A stretch of DNA of 64,000 nucleotides, taken from NCBI RefSeq assembly GCF_000269985.1, contig NC_016109.1, forward strand, positions 930,001 to 994,000, written 5' to 3'. Each line of letters opens with the position of its first letter. Position 1 is the first letter of the stretch. This stretch comes from Kitasatospora setae KM-6054. Its GTDB lineage: Bacteria; Actinomycetota; Actinomycetes; Streptomycetales; Streptomycetaceae. The notes under the pieces were generated by a model that worked only from the letters and a program-made list of their open reading frames with translations, did no database searches and was not told where the DNA came from. Positions 18,807-27,008 of the stretch are shown here, one piece after another. Both the position numbers and the translations under genes were made by a program.

Positions 18807-19784
18807 ATGGGCGACGGCATGACGGGGATGCACCACCACGGAGGCGGACCACTCCCCCCCTTCTCCTTCTCCCGCGCCCTGGAGTGGTCTCCGGACTGGC
18901 CCTACCTGGTGTTCTGCGCGCTCGCCCTCGGCCTGTACCTGGCGGGGGCGGTCCGGCTGTGGCGGCGCGGCGACAAGTGGCCGGCCGGCCGGGTGGTCGC
19001 CTGGACCGCCGGTGTCGGCACCATCCTGCTGGTCACCAACACCGGGCTGAACGACTACGGCATGGTGCTGTTCAGCGCGCACATGACGCAGCACATGGTG
19101 CTCTCCATGCTGTCGCCGATCCTGCTGCTGCTGGGCGCCCCGATCACCCTCGCGCTGCGCTCCCTGCGCCCGGCCCGGAAGGGCAGCGGGAAGGGGCCGC
19201 GCGAACTGCTGGTGGCGCTGCTGCACTCCACCTACGTGCGGATCGTCTCGCACCCGGCGTTCACCATCCCGGCGTTCATCGCCAGCCTGTACGTGCTGTA
19301 CTTCACGCCGCTGTTCGACTTCCTGATGCAGTACCGGCTCGGGCACCTGGCGATGATGCTGCACTTCCTCGCCGTCGGCATGCTGTTCTTCTGGCCGATC
19401 ATGGGCGTCGACCCCGGCCCGCACCGCCCCGGCTTCGTGATGCGGATCATCGAGCTGTTCATGGGCATGCCGTTCCACGCGTTCTTCGGCGTCGCGGTGA
19501 TGATGGCCTCCGGGCAGCTGGTCTCCACCTTCAGCGCCGAGACGGCGCCGCTCGGCACCAACCTGCACGACGACCAGCAGTTGGCCGGCGGCATCACCTG
19601 GGCGTTCGGCGAGATCCCGACCGCGATCGTGCTGATCGCGCTGACCCTGCAGTGGGCCAAGTCCGAGGAGCGGCAGGCCCGCCGCCGCGACCGGGCCGCG
19701 GACCGGGACGGCGACGCCGAGCTGGTGGCGTACAACCAGTACCTGGCCTCGCTCGACAAGGCCGCCAACCGCACGGCGGGCTGA
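18807..19784 (+). CDS. ctaG: CtaG-type cytochrome c oxidase assembly protein
   Basis: A 325-residue polytopic membrane protein of the caa3-CtaG family, needed for copper delivery to and assembly of cytochrome c oxidase. It shows about seven hydrophobic helices from residue 30 to 285. His residues typical of the family appear in the Met/His-rich N-terminus (MTGMHHHGG), FSAHMTQHMVLSML, LGHLAMMLHFLAVG and MPFHAFFGV. The last about 50 residues are charged and cytoplasmic. Start is ATG 18807, or ATG 18819 in the same frame. It converges on the DUF2254 gene across a strong bidirectional terminator. Confidence 0.92.
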   Translation: MGDGMTGMHHHGGGPLPPFSFSRALEWSPDWPYLVFCALALGLYLAGAVRLWRRGDKWPAGRVVAWTAGVGTILLVTNTGLNDYGMVLFSAHMTQHMVLSMLSPILLLLGAPITLALRSLRPARKGSGKGPRELLVALLHSTYVRIVSHPAFTIPAFIASLYVLYFTPLFDFLMQYRLGHLAMMLHFLAVGMLFFWPIMGVDPGPHRPGFVMRIIELFMGMPFHAFFGVAVMMASGQLVSTFSAETAPLGTNLHDDQQLAGGITWAFGEIPTAIVLIALTLQWAKSEERQARRRDRAADRDGDAELVAYNQYLASLDKAANRTAG

Positions 19785-19822
19785 GCCCCCGTCCTCGTTC
19801 GTCCCCCGTCCTCCTACGACAG

Positions 19823-19860
19823 CGAACCGCCCGGAACGGCCTCCCGTTCCGGGCGGTTCG
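19823..19860. terminator. Bidirectional terminator between ctaG and DUF2254 gene
   Basis: A perfect 17-bp stem, CGAACCGCCCGGAACGG (19823-19839) with 19844-19860, and a CCTC loop, placed between two convergent genes. Confidence 0.92.
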
Positions 19861-19880
19861 TCGTGCGCGGGGCCTGCCGG

Positions 19881-21317
19881 TCAGCCGATGCCCTGGCGGT
19901 CGGGGGCGAGGGCGAAGGCGCGGTTGTCGTCGTCGCGGACGGACTCGGCGACGGCGCGGGTGAGCAGGTGGCGCTGGAGCAGCAGCGGGGGGCGGCGCGG
20001 TTCGGGGGTGATCCGGAGCAGGTCGTCGAGGGCGGCGACCAGCCGGCGGGTGACCTGGGGCTGGCCGGCGCCGCAGATCCGGATCTCGGTGAACGCCAGG
20101 TCGACGGTGGCCTCCCAGCCCGGCACCGGCTGGACCAGCCGGACGGCGCCGTCCTTGTCGCGGTGGCGCAGTTCGCCGAGCGGGACGGGGGCGAGGACGG
20201 CGAGCAGCTGGTGGATCCGGTCGACGGCCTGGACGGCGGTGGTCGGGTCGTTGACGGCGGGCGACAGCGCGCGGATCGCGATGTCGACGAGCTGCCGGAA
20301 GCCGAAGCTGAGGTCCTGGTGCATGGTGCGGTCCACGCCGACGTTCAGCGCGGTGGTGATCCGGCGCGGCCGGGGCGGGGTGCCGCCGACCACCACCACG
20401 GTCGGGGTGCCGGGGGCGATGAAGTCGCCGATCCGGGGCACCAGGTACAGCACCGTGTCGTGCCGCCGGGCGACCCGGAGCAGCCAGCGGATGTTGACGT
20501 CCCGCAGCACGCCGCCGCGTCCCTCGTGCAGCAGGGTCGGCCCGGTGACCGCCGCGCCGGGCGTCGGGCCGGTCTCGGGGGACAGCCAGCGGTAGTCCTG
20601 CAGCACCTGCAGCGACTCCCGGGTGACCCGGTCGATGACGTGCGGCACCCGCAGCAGGCGCATCGTCGCCTGCACGTACAGCACGAACAGGGCCAGGCTG
20701 AGCATCACCATCGCGAGCGCGACGATGGTGGAGACGATCGGCACCGAGACCGCGCGGGACGGGTCGGTGGTGTCGTCGTAGCCGAGTTGGACGAGCAGGG
20801 TGTAGACGAAGGTCGCCAGGCAGGTCGCGAACGTCGCCTTGATCAGGCGGCTGCGCACGTACAGGCGCAGCACCCGGGGGCTGAACTGGCTGGCGCCCAT
20901 CTGCAGCGAGACCAGCGAGATCGAGAAGACCACGCCGATGAACGTCAGCATCGCCGAACTGACCGTGGAGACCACGCTCTTGGCCGCCGAGCTGAACGAG
21001 AGCAGGGTGTCGGCGGTCTGCGCGGCGGACGCCTCGGCGAAGATCTCCTGGTCGAGGAGGTCGGTCAGGCCGGCCAGCAGCACCGCGCCGACGCAGGTCA
21101 GCAGCGGGGCGAACCAGAACGCCTCGCGCAGGTGCTCGCGCAGCGGCGAGAGCGCGCGGTAGCGCGGGCGCCGAACCCGGCCGCGGCTCCGGTGGTGGCG
21201 GTCGGCGTCCGGCCCTGCCCCCGCCGGCCCTGCCCCCGCCAGCTCGTTGCCGCGCCCGCCGTTCCCGCCCTCGCCGCCCGGTCCGCCGTCCGGTCCGCCG
21301 TCGCGTTCGCTGCTCAT
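19881..21317 (-). CDS. DUF2254 family membrane protein
   Basis: A 478-residue integral membrane protein. A Gly/Asp-rich, Arg-ended cytoplasmic N-terminus (1-60) precedes four hydrophobic helices at about 68-90, 110-140 (SSAMLTFIGVVFSISLVSLQMGASQFSPRVL), 155-175 and 190-215. A large soluble domain follows with LVPRIGDFIAPGTP and AVNDPTTAVQAVDRIHQLL. These motifs mark DUF2254, widespread in bacteria and of unknown function, sometimes likened to small-conductance channels. ATG 21317 is the first start. It is divergent from the small gene at 21457. Confidence 0.88.
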   Translation of the reverse strand: MSSERDGGPDGGPGGEGGNGGRGNELAGAGPAGAGPDADRHHRSRGRVRRPRYRALSPLREHLREAFWFAPLLTCVGAVLLAGLTDLLDQEIFAEASAAQTADTLLSFSSAAKSVVSTVSSAMLTFIGVVFSISLVSLQMGASQFSPRVLRLYVRSRLIKATFATCLATFVYTLLVQLGYDDTTDPSRAVSVPIVSTIVALAMVMLSLALFVLYVQATMRLLRVPHVIDRVTRESLQVLQDYRWLSPETGPTPGAAVTGPTLLHEGRGGVLRDVNIRWLLRVARRHDTVLYLVPRIGDFIAPGTPTVVVVGGTPPRPRRITTALNVGVDRTMHQDLSFGFRQLVDIAIRALSPAVNDPTTAVQAVDRIHQLLAVLAPVPLGELRHRDKDGAVRLVQPVPGWEATVDLAFTEIRICGAGQPQVTRRLVAALDDLLRITPEPRRPPLLLQRHLLTRAVAESVRDDDNRAFALAPDRQGIG

Positions 21318-21456
21318 CGGGTCAGGCTAGCCGTGGGTGGTGGCCGGGCACGGGAAGGACGCGGCGTGCGTTGGAGGGGGTGCGATGATCCACCAACGGG
21401 TAGATCGCAGTGGAGCCGGACGGTGTCCGAACCGTTCGGGGCGGAGAGGAGCGGGC

Positions 21457-21753
21457 ATGGACGCCGAGCTGCAGAAGGTCGTCACCGGGCTGGCGGAGAG
21501 CCGGACCACGCTCCGCGAGGACGCCCTGGCCCCGCTCCGGAGCCGGCGCCGACGGGTCCCGTTGGCGGACGAGCACCAGTTGCTGGGGGCGATCGCCGGG
21601 CTGGTGGAGTCGGTGCAGGAGCTCACCGAGGTCGCGGGCGACCGCCGCCACACCCCCGAGGCCGGGGGGACCCTGAGCGACGTGACCAGGCAGCTCGGCG
21701 CCACCGCCCAACTGCTGCGCGGCACCGAGCGGAAGATCCGCTCGGACGACTGA
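21457..21753 (+). CDS. Small helical hypothetical protein
   Basis: A 98-residue soluble protein, almost all helical and charged (MDAELQKVVTGLAESR, LLGAIAGLVESVQELTEV, LSDVTRQLGATAQLLRG), suggesting a coiled-coil or helical bundle. ATG 21457 follows GGAGAGGAG. No family is recognised. Its stop is 17 bp from the stop of the convergent SDR pseudogene. Confidence 0.65.
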   Translation: MDAELQKVVTGLAESRTTLREDALAPLRSRRRRVPLADEHQLLGAIAGLVESVQELTEVAGDRRHTPEAGGTLSDVTRQLGATAQLLRGTERKIRSDD

Positions 21754-21770
21754 CGCCGCCCTCCCGCACG

Positions 21771-22390
21771 TCAACGAGTGGTGTACGCACCGCCGTTGAC
21801 GTGCAGGGTCTGGCCGGTGAGGTGACGGGCCCCGGGCGAGGCGAGGAAGTACGCGGTGGCGGCGATGTCCTCGACGGTGCCGGGGCGCTTGTCGTGGGTC
21901 TCCTCGATCAGCGCGCGGCGGCGCTCCAGGCGGCGAGCGCGGCCTTCGCGGCCCCGTACGCCCCGCCGCGCCGTTCCGCGCCGATCGAGCCGAGGCTGAT
22001 CACGCTGCCGCCGGGGGCCAGCGCGCCGCGCACGGCCTCGGTGGTGAGGACGGCGCCGAGCAGGTTCTGCGCGAGGCCGGCCTGCCAGGCCGCCAGCAGG
22101 TCGCCCAGCGGGGTGCCGGTGGCGGGGCTCGCGGGCAGCCCGCCGGCCGCGTTGACCAGCACGTCCAGCGTGTCGAAGCGGGTCGCCAGGGCGGCGGTCG
22201 CCACTGGATCGGTGGCGTCGCAGACCGCTCCGCGCACCCCGAGCTCGCGGGCCGCCCGCTCCACCGCGTCGGGCTGGCGGCCGGTCAGGTGCACCTCGGC
22301 ACCGTCGGCGGCGAACCGGGCGGCGACGGCGCGGCCGATGCCGCTGGTGCCTCCGGTGACGAGCACGGTGCGGGTCGTGGTGCGGCTCAC
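21771..22390 (-). pseudogene. Short-chain dehydrogenase/reductase with out-of-frame internal deletion
   Basis: From GTG 22390 the frame gives a clear NAD(P) Rossmann N-terminus (VLVTGGTSGIGRAVAARF), LDVLVNAAGG, the catalytic Ser region (VISLGSIGAE) and YGAAKAAL with the catalytic Tyr/Lys, then stops at 21908 after AAWSAAAR. A second frame from about 21910 down to 21771 gives the normal SDR end (EETHDKRPGTVEDIAATAYF, HLTGQTLHVNGG). The roughly 35-40 residues that should lie between them (ELGPRGI-x-VAPG region) are missing. The deletion is thus real and also shifts the frame, which one sequencing error could not produce. It is divergent from the MarR gene. Confidence 0.85.
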
Positions 22391-22418
22391 GGTGTCCCCC
22401 TCTGGATCCGACTGATAC

Positions 22419-22432
22419 GTTTAGAGCTAAAC
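22419..22432. promoter_or_regulatory. GTTTAG-N2-CTAAAC dyad, probable MarR operator
   Basis: A perfect 6-2-6 dyad in the 68-bp divergent gap between the SDR relic (start 22390) and the MarR gene (start 22459). It is the only AT-rich spot there, so it overlaps the probable promoters. MarR proteins usually bind such dyads upstream of their own gene. Confidence 0.65.
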
Positions 22433-22458
22433 ATAGACCAGGAGCAGGAGGCAATCCC

Positions 22459-23085
22459 ATGGCCGAACCGGGAGACCGCACCGGAGCGGAACCACCCGAG
22501 GACGGCGTCGGCGCGGCGGACGACGGCGGTGCGGCGGACGGGGGCGACGGCGCGGCGGCGGACGAGGCGTCGGCGGCGGGCGAGCGTTCCGCGGCGGGCA
22601 TCGCGGCCGCGTGGCAGCGGGAGCGGCCGGGGACGCCGACCGACTCGATCGAGATCGTCACACCGATCTGGCGGCTCGCCAAGCTCTTCGCGGACGACCG
22701 CAACCGGGTGCTGCGGGCGGCCGGCATCGACGCGGCGACGCTGGACCTGCTGGCGGTACTGCGCCGCGCCGGGGCGCCGTACGAGCTGACGACGCGTGAG
22801 CTGACCCGGCGGACGCTGGTCACGGCAGGGGCGATCTCGCAGCGGGTGGCCCGCGCCGAGCGGGAGGGGCTGGTCCGCCGCTGCCCCGACCCGGCGGGCG
22901 GGCGGGCCGTGCTGGTCGCGCTCACCCCGGACGGGCACGCCCTGGTGGAGCGCTCGGTGGACGCCGTCCTGGGGCGGGAGGCGGCGCTGGTCACCGGACT
23001 GTCCGCGACCGAACGCGGCGAGCTCTCCGGACTGTTGGACCGCCTGCTGACCGACCTGCGCGGACGGATCGGCCCCACCGACTGA
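22459..23085 (+). CDS. MarR family transcriptional regulator
   Basis: A 208-residue DNA-binding repressor. An unusual 60-residue Ala/Asp/Gly-rich disordered N-terminus precedes a normal MarR winged-helix domain: YELTTRELTRRTLVTAGAIS is the recognition helix-turn-helix and LVRRCPDPAGGRAVLVALTPDG is the beta-wing. C-terminal helices would form the dimer interface. AGGAGCAGGAGG at 22440 supports ATG 22459. It most likely controls the divergent SDR locus and itself through the dyad at 22419; that target is now a pseudogene. Confidence 0.9.
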   Translation: MAEPGDRTGAEPPEDGVGAADDGGAADGGDGAAADEASAAGERSAAGIAAAWQRERPGTPTDSIEIVTPIWRLAKLFADDRNRVLRAAGIDAATLDLLAVLRRAGAPYELTTRELTRRTLVTAGAISQRVARAEREGLVRRCPDPAGGRAVLVALTPDGHALVERSVDAVLGREAALVTGLSATERGELSGLLDRLLTDLRGRIGPTD

Positions 23086-23182
23086 GCCCGTACGGGCGGG
23101 CGCCGCGTGGGCGGGCGGGCGCCGGATGGGCCCAGGGAGCGGGCGGGTCGAGGGAGCGGGCAGTCTCAGGGGGCGGGTGGGC

Positions 23183-23671
23183 TCAGGGGCCGACCGGGAG
23201 GAGGGTGCCGCCGGTGAGGCGGAGCAGTTCTTCGGCGGTGGTGGGGAACACCGCGTGCGGGGTGCCGGCGGCGGCCCAGAGGCGGGGGTAGTCGGTGAGG
23301 GCCAGGTCGACGACGGTGGGCAGCGGGCGGGGGTGGCCGACGGGGGCCACCCCGCCGATCGCCTGACCGGTGGCCTCGCGGACCTGCTCGGGCGTGGCGC
23401 GGCGCAGCGGGCCCCGGCCCCAGCGGGCGGCGAGGGCGGCGGTGTCGACGCGGTGGCGGCCGCTGGTGAGGACCAGGACCGGCTCGCCGTCGGAGAGGAA
23501 GACCAGGCTGTTGGCGATCGCGCCGACCTCGCAGCCGAGCGCGGCGGCGGCCTCGGCGGCGGTGCGGGTGGAGTCGGCCAGGACGCGGACCGCGCCGGTG
23601 GCTCCGGCGGCGGCGAGGGCGTCCGCGACCTGGGCGGTACGGGCGGGGAGAGCGGTGACGGCGGGTTCCAC
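23183..23671 (-). CDS. YbaK/aminoacyl-tRNA deacylase domain protein
   Basis: A 162-residue cytoplasmic member of the YbaK/ProRS-editing superfamily, which hydrolyses mis-charged tRNA such as Cys-tRNA(Pro). Characteristic segments are STRTAAEAAAALGCEVGAIANSL, the Lys-equivalent region LVLTSGRHRVD and the GGVAPVGH motif. GTG 23671 is chosen because it begins the YbaK fold; the frame continues upstream only through the divergent operator. It is transcribed away from the XRE-cupin gene, with a tandem operator between them, so the pair is probably coregulated. Confidence 0.88.
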   Translation of the reverse strand: MEPAVTALPARTAQVADALAAAGATGAVRVLADSTRTAAEAAAALGCEVGAIANSLVFLSDGEPVLVLTSGRHRVDTAALAARWGRGPLRRATPEQVREATGQAIGGVAPVGHPRPLPTVVDLALTDYPRLWAAAGTPHAVFPTTAEELLRLTGGTLLPVGP

Positions 23672-23694
23672 AGGGGGCTCCTCGAGGGGTCTGC

Positions 23695-23726
23695 GTTCCG
23701 TATATGGAACGTTCCGTGTGTGGAAC
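23695..23726. promoter_or_regulatory. Two tandem CGTTCC-N6-GGAACG dyads sharing a CG
   Basis: Perfect dyads at 23695-23710 (core TTCC-GTATAT-GGAA) and 23711-23726 (core TTCC-GTGTGT-GGAA), centre-to-centre 16 bp, in the 65-bp gap between the YbaK gene and the XRE-cupin gene. This is the expected operator of the adjacent XRE regulator. Confidence 0.8.
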
Positions 23727-23736
23727 GATAGACCGC

Positions 23737-24465
23737 ATGCGAGCAACGGATCAACCGGATTCGCCGGATACCGCTCCCCCGGACGCCGCTCCCTCCGGCC
23801 CCGCGCCGGCCAGCCCCGCGCCGGTGGGCCCCGCACCGGTGGGCCCCGCGCCGGTGGCGAGTGCCGAGCTGGCGGCCCGGGTCGGCCTACGGCTGAGGGA
23901 GCTGCGCGTGGCCCGCGGCCTCTCGCTCTCCGAGCTGGCCCGCCGGTCGGGCGTCGGCAAGGCCACCCTGTCGGGCCTGGAGTCGGGGACCCGCAACCCG
24001 ACCCTGGAGACGCTGTACGCGCTGACCACCGCGCTCGGCCTCCCGCTGAGCGCCGCGCTACAGGCCCCCGAGCAGGCCGTCCGGGAGGCCGCGACCGGCC
24101 GGGCGCTGGAGCGGGCGGCGGCGGACCGGGCGGCGGTGGCTTCTGGCGGCGCTCCAGGGGTCGGGGTGTCCGGGCGGGTGCTGGACGCGGTGCTGCTGGA
24201 GCGGTTCGAGGACGCGGCGGCGGTGTCGGAGACGTACCGGATCCGGATCCGGCCGGGCGGGGCCCGGCGTTCGGCCGCCCACCCGGCGGGGACGGTGGAG
24301 CACCTGGTCGTGCTGTCGGGCACCGCGCTGGTCGGCACGGCGGCGTCCCCGGTCACGGTCGGCCCGGGCGGGCACCACACCTGGGCGGCGGACGTGCCGC
24401 ACCACTACGAGGCGGTGGGCCCGGACGTCGAAGCGGTGCTGGTGGTGCGCCACCCGCACGGGTGA
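23737..24465 (+). CDS. XRE helix-turn-helix regulator with cupin domain
   Basis: A 242-residue transcription factor. Residues 1-45 are a Pro/Ala-rich spacer with a repeated PVGPAPVGPAPV unit. Residues about 50-105 are an XRE HTH (LRELRVARGLSLSELARRSGVGKATLSGLE), and residues about 150-242 form a small C-terminal cupin (HPAGTVEHLVVLSG, TWAADVPHHYEAVG) that would sense a small ligand. ATG 23737 sits 10 bp after the tandem dyads, so the protein very likely binds them, repressing itself and the divergent YbaK gene. Confidence 0.9.
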   Translation: MRATDQPDSPDTAPPDAAPSGPAPASPAPVGPAPVGPAPVASAELAARVGLRLRELRVARGLSLSELARRSGVGKATLSGLESGTRNPTLETLYALTTALGLPLSAALQAPEQAVREAATGRALERAAADRAAVASGGAPGVGVSGRVLDAVLLERFEDAAAVSETYRIRIRPGGARRSAAHPAGTVEHLVVLSGTALVGTAASPVTVGPGGHHTWAADVPHHYEAVGPDVEAVLVVRHPHG

Positions 24466-24497
24466 CAGCGCGACCCCGCCGGCCCCGGGGAACCGAA

Positions 24498-24527
24498 CTG
24501 ACCGGCGCTGACCGGCGCTGACCGGCG
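24498..24527 (+). repeat. 10-bp tandem repeat, three copies
   Basis: CTGACCGGCG repeats exactly three times between the XRE-cupin stop and the convergent hypothetical gene's stop. Confidence 0.85.
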
Positions 24528-24537
24528 CGACGACCCG

Positions 24538-25119
24538 TCAGCCGATCGGCACCTGCGGCCGGATCGCCCGGGCGTAGAGGGTGTCGGTGGCCCGGTCGAA
24601 CCGGACGGACGCGCTCTCGGCGTTCGCCGTCCGGGGGTAGCCGGGCGCGGTCTCCCAGGCCGCGCCGGCCGGGGCGAGGGCGGCCAGCGCGTGCGGGGCG
24701 CGGTCGTCGGCGACGGGGCGGTCGTGGTCGCGGGCCGGGAGCGGACCGGCCGGCTCGGTCGGGCGGCCGAGCAGCAGCCCGGCGACCGCCCCGGCGGGCA
24801 GTCGGAGCAGCGCGTACACGGCGGCGTCGCCGGCCCGCAGCGGCCGGTGGGCGGGGCCGGGGCCCTCCAGGACCCAGTGGGCCTGCTCGATCGGCCCGAA
24901 CCGGTCGAACAGCCGGGCCATCGGGTCGGTCTCGGTGCGGACCCCGCTGGAGACGTAGCTCGAACCGGTCTCCTCGAACTGCCGCTCGTCGGCGACCCGT
25001 TCGCCCACGCCGCTGTCGCTCGGCAGCGCCACCGCGAGCGCGGCGCCCAGCACCCGCGGGCCGACGGCGACGCCGACCGCTCCCGCCAGCCCGATCCCCA
25101 GCAGCGTCCGTCGTCTCAT
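24538..25119 (-). CDS. Hypothetical exported or membrane-anchored protein
   Basis: A 193-residue protein starting MRRRTLLGIGLAGAVGVAVG, a signal peptide with an RRR pair that loosely resembles a Tat signal but lacks the full motif. The mature part contains QAHWVLEGPGPAHRPLRAGD and FDRATDTLYARAIRPQVPIG. I recognise no domain. ATG 25119 has a very good ribosome site (GGGAGG, minus strand), which rules out the upstream in-frame start at 25155. Confidence 0.65.
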   Translation of the reverse strand: MRRRTLLGIGLAGAVGVAVGPRVLGAALAVALPSDSGVGERVADERQFEETGSSYVSSGVRTETDPMARLFDRFGPIEQAHWVLEGPGPAHRPLRAGDAAVYALLRLPAGAVAGLLLGRPTEPAGPLPARDHDRPVADDRAPHALAALAPAGAAWETAPGYPRTANAESASVRFDRATDTLYARAIRPQVPIG

Positions 25120-25274
25120 CGTGCCTCCCGCGTACGGTTGTCGGATCCCCCTCATGCTTCCGGCCCGGCCGGGCGGTTTCGTACGCCCGGAGGAGGATCT
25201 GCGCCCGCCCGTTGATCATGGTCGGGTTCGTGTGCGATCCTCGGCCGTCGACGTGACGGAAGGCGGGGGTGCGG

Positions 25275-26087
25275 ATGGCCGGTTGGACGGCGCGGACGGT
25301 GGCGCGCGAGGACGTGGAACTGCACTGCCGGGACTGGGCGGGGGATCCGGCCGGGCGGCCGGTGCTGCTGCTGCACGGGCTGGCGGGGCACGCGGGCGAG
25401 TGGGACGCGCTGGCCGGGGCGCTGGCGCCCGGGCGCCGGGTGGTGGCGGTCGACCAGCGCGGGCACGGGCGCTCGACCCGCCGTCCGGCGAGCGTGGAGC
25501 GGGCCGCGTACGTCGCCGACGTGCTCGCCGTCGCGGACGCGCTCGGGCTGGAGCGGCCGCTGCTGGCCGGGCAGTCGCTCGGCGGGCACACCGCGCTGCT
25601 GGCCGCCGCCGCGCACCCGGACCGGTTCGGTGCACTAGTGCTCCTGGAGGCCGCCGCCGGACGGAACGCGGACGGCCCGGAGCAGGTCGGCGCGATGCTG
25701 CGCGGCTGGCCGCTGCCGTTCCCGGACCGGGCGGCGGCGGTCGGCTTCTTCGGCGGCGGCCCGGTCGGCGAGGTCTGGGCGGACGGACTGGAGCGGCGCC
25801 CGGACGGCTGGTGGCCGAGCTTCGACGTGGAGCTGATGGTCGCCTCGCTGGCCCCGCTGAGCGCCCGCGACCACTGGGACGACTGGGCGGCGATCGACTG
25901 CCCGACCCTGCTGGTGCTCGGCCAGGGCGGCATCATCCCGCCCGCCGAGGTCGACCGGATGCTGGCGCTGCGCCCCGGGATCCGCGCGGTCAGCGTGCCG
26001 GGCACCGGCCACGACCTGCACCTGGAGCGCCCGGCCGAACTGCACCGCCTGTTCGCCGGGTTCCTGTCCGAGCTGGAGCGCCGCTGA
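25275..26087 (+). CDS. Alpha/beta hydrolase
   Basis: A 270-residue cytoplasmic hydrolase of broad lactonase/esterase type. It has LLLHGLAGHAGEWD (oxyanion region), AGQSLGGHTALL (nucleophile Ser) and GTGHDLHLERP with the catalytic His. The cap region is short (WPLPFPDRAAAVGFFGGGP). The substrate is unknown. GGAAGG at 25258 fits ATG 25275; GTG 25269 is the alternative. It stands alone, divergent from the exported hypothetical gene. Confidence 0.88.
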   Translation: MAGWTARTVAREDVELHCRDWAGDPAGRPVLLLHGLAGHAGEWDALAGALAPGRRVVAVDQRGHGRSTRRPASVERAAYVADVLAVADALGLERPLLAGQSLGGHTALLAAAAHPDRFGALVLLEAAAGRNADGPEQVGAMLRGWPLPFPDRAAAVGFFGGGPVGEVWADGLERRPDGWWPSFDVELMVASLAPLSARDHWDDWAAIDCPTLLVLGQGGIIPPAEVDRMLALRPGIRAVSVPGTGHDLHLERPAELHRLFAGFLSELERR

Positions 26088-26235
26088 GGCCGGCTTCCCC
26101 CTTGGATCCACTCCCCCTTGAGTCCACTCTCCATCACCCGGGCCGCCAGAACAAGACTGCAATTTCACTGCTCCGGCCCGGACACTCTTGACCGTGGCCA
26201 CGGCGGACGCCGGGCCGGATGGGGAGGAACGAGCA

Positions 26236-26889
26236 GTGGATTCCAAGGACCCGCACGGCACCCTGCGCCGCGCGCTGTGGATCGGCGGCGCGCAGTGGGC
26301 CGGCAAGAGCACCGTCGCGGAACTCGTGGCCGAGGCCCACGGGTTGACGGTGTACCACTACGACTGGCACGACTCACGCGGGCACCACGACCGCCGCGTC
26401 GCGCGGCGGGTCGCCGAGGGCGCGCCGGTCGCGGACCCGGCGCCCGACCTGTTCTGGTCGGAGCACGAGCCGGCGCAGATGGCGGCCGAGACGCTGGCCG
26501 GGTTCCCGACCCGGTTCGCGTGGGTGCTGGACGACCTGCGCGGGCTGTTCGCCGCCCGCCCGGTGATCGCCGAGGGCTGGGGGCTGCGGCCGGAACTGGT
26601 CGCGCCACTGGTCGACTCGCCGCGCCGGATGGTCGTCCTGGTCCCCACCGAGGAGTTCCGGCAGCACCAGCTGCGCACCGTGCCGCGCGCCGGGAGGCTG
26701 GACGTCCCGCTCCGCGACCCGGCCCGCGGGCAGGCCAACCGGGTCGCCCGGGACCGGCTGGTGGCCGAGGACGCGGCCCGCACCGCCCGCCGGCTCGGCG
26801 TGCCGGTGATCGAGGTGGACGGCAGCCGGGACGCCCCGGCGGTGGCCGCGCTGGTGGCGGAGCAGTTCGCGCCCTGGCTGGCGAGCTGA
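26236..26889 (+). CDS. P-loop nucleoside/shikimate kinase-like ATPase
   Basis: A 217-residue cytoplasmic P-loop protein. The Walker A is GGAQWAGKST near the N-terminus, followed by a lid-like basic stretch (HDRRVARRVAEG) and a C-terminal VPVIEVDGSRDAPAVAALVAEQF typical of small kinases. Its phosphate acceptor cannot be predicted. GTG 26236 follows a near-perfect GGGGAGGA (26221), so the upstream in-frame TTG and GTG are not needed. It converges with the methyltransferase gene. Confidence 0.82.
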   Translation: MDSKDPHGTLRRALWIGGAQWAGKSTVAELVAEAHGLTVYHYDWHDSRGHHDRRVARRVAEGAPVADPAPDLFWSEHEPAQMAAETLAGFPTRFAWVLDDLRGLFAARPVIAEGWGLRPELVAPLVDSPRRMVVLVPTEEFRQHQLRTVPRAGRLDVPLRDPARGQANRVARDRLVAEDAARTARRLGVPVIEVDGSRDAPAVAALVAEQFAPWLAS

Positions 26890-27008
26890 CGGACCGTCCG
26901 GCCGACGGGCCGAGGCGGGCGGACGGGAGCGCTACCGTCCGCGCGTCGGTCGCGTACGGCGTACGCATGGGTGCTGCCGGTGCGGGTAGCGGGCCGTGGC
27001 GGTGGTGC

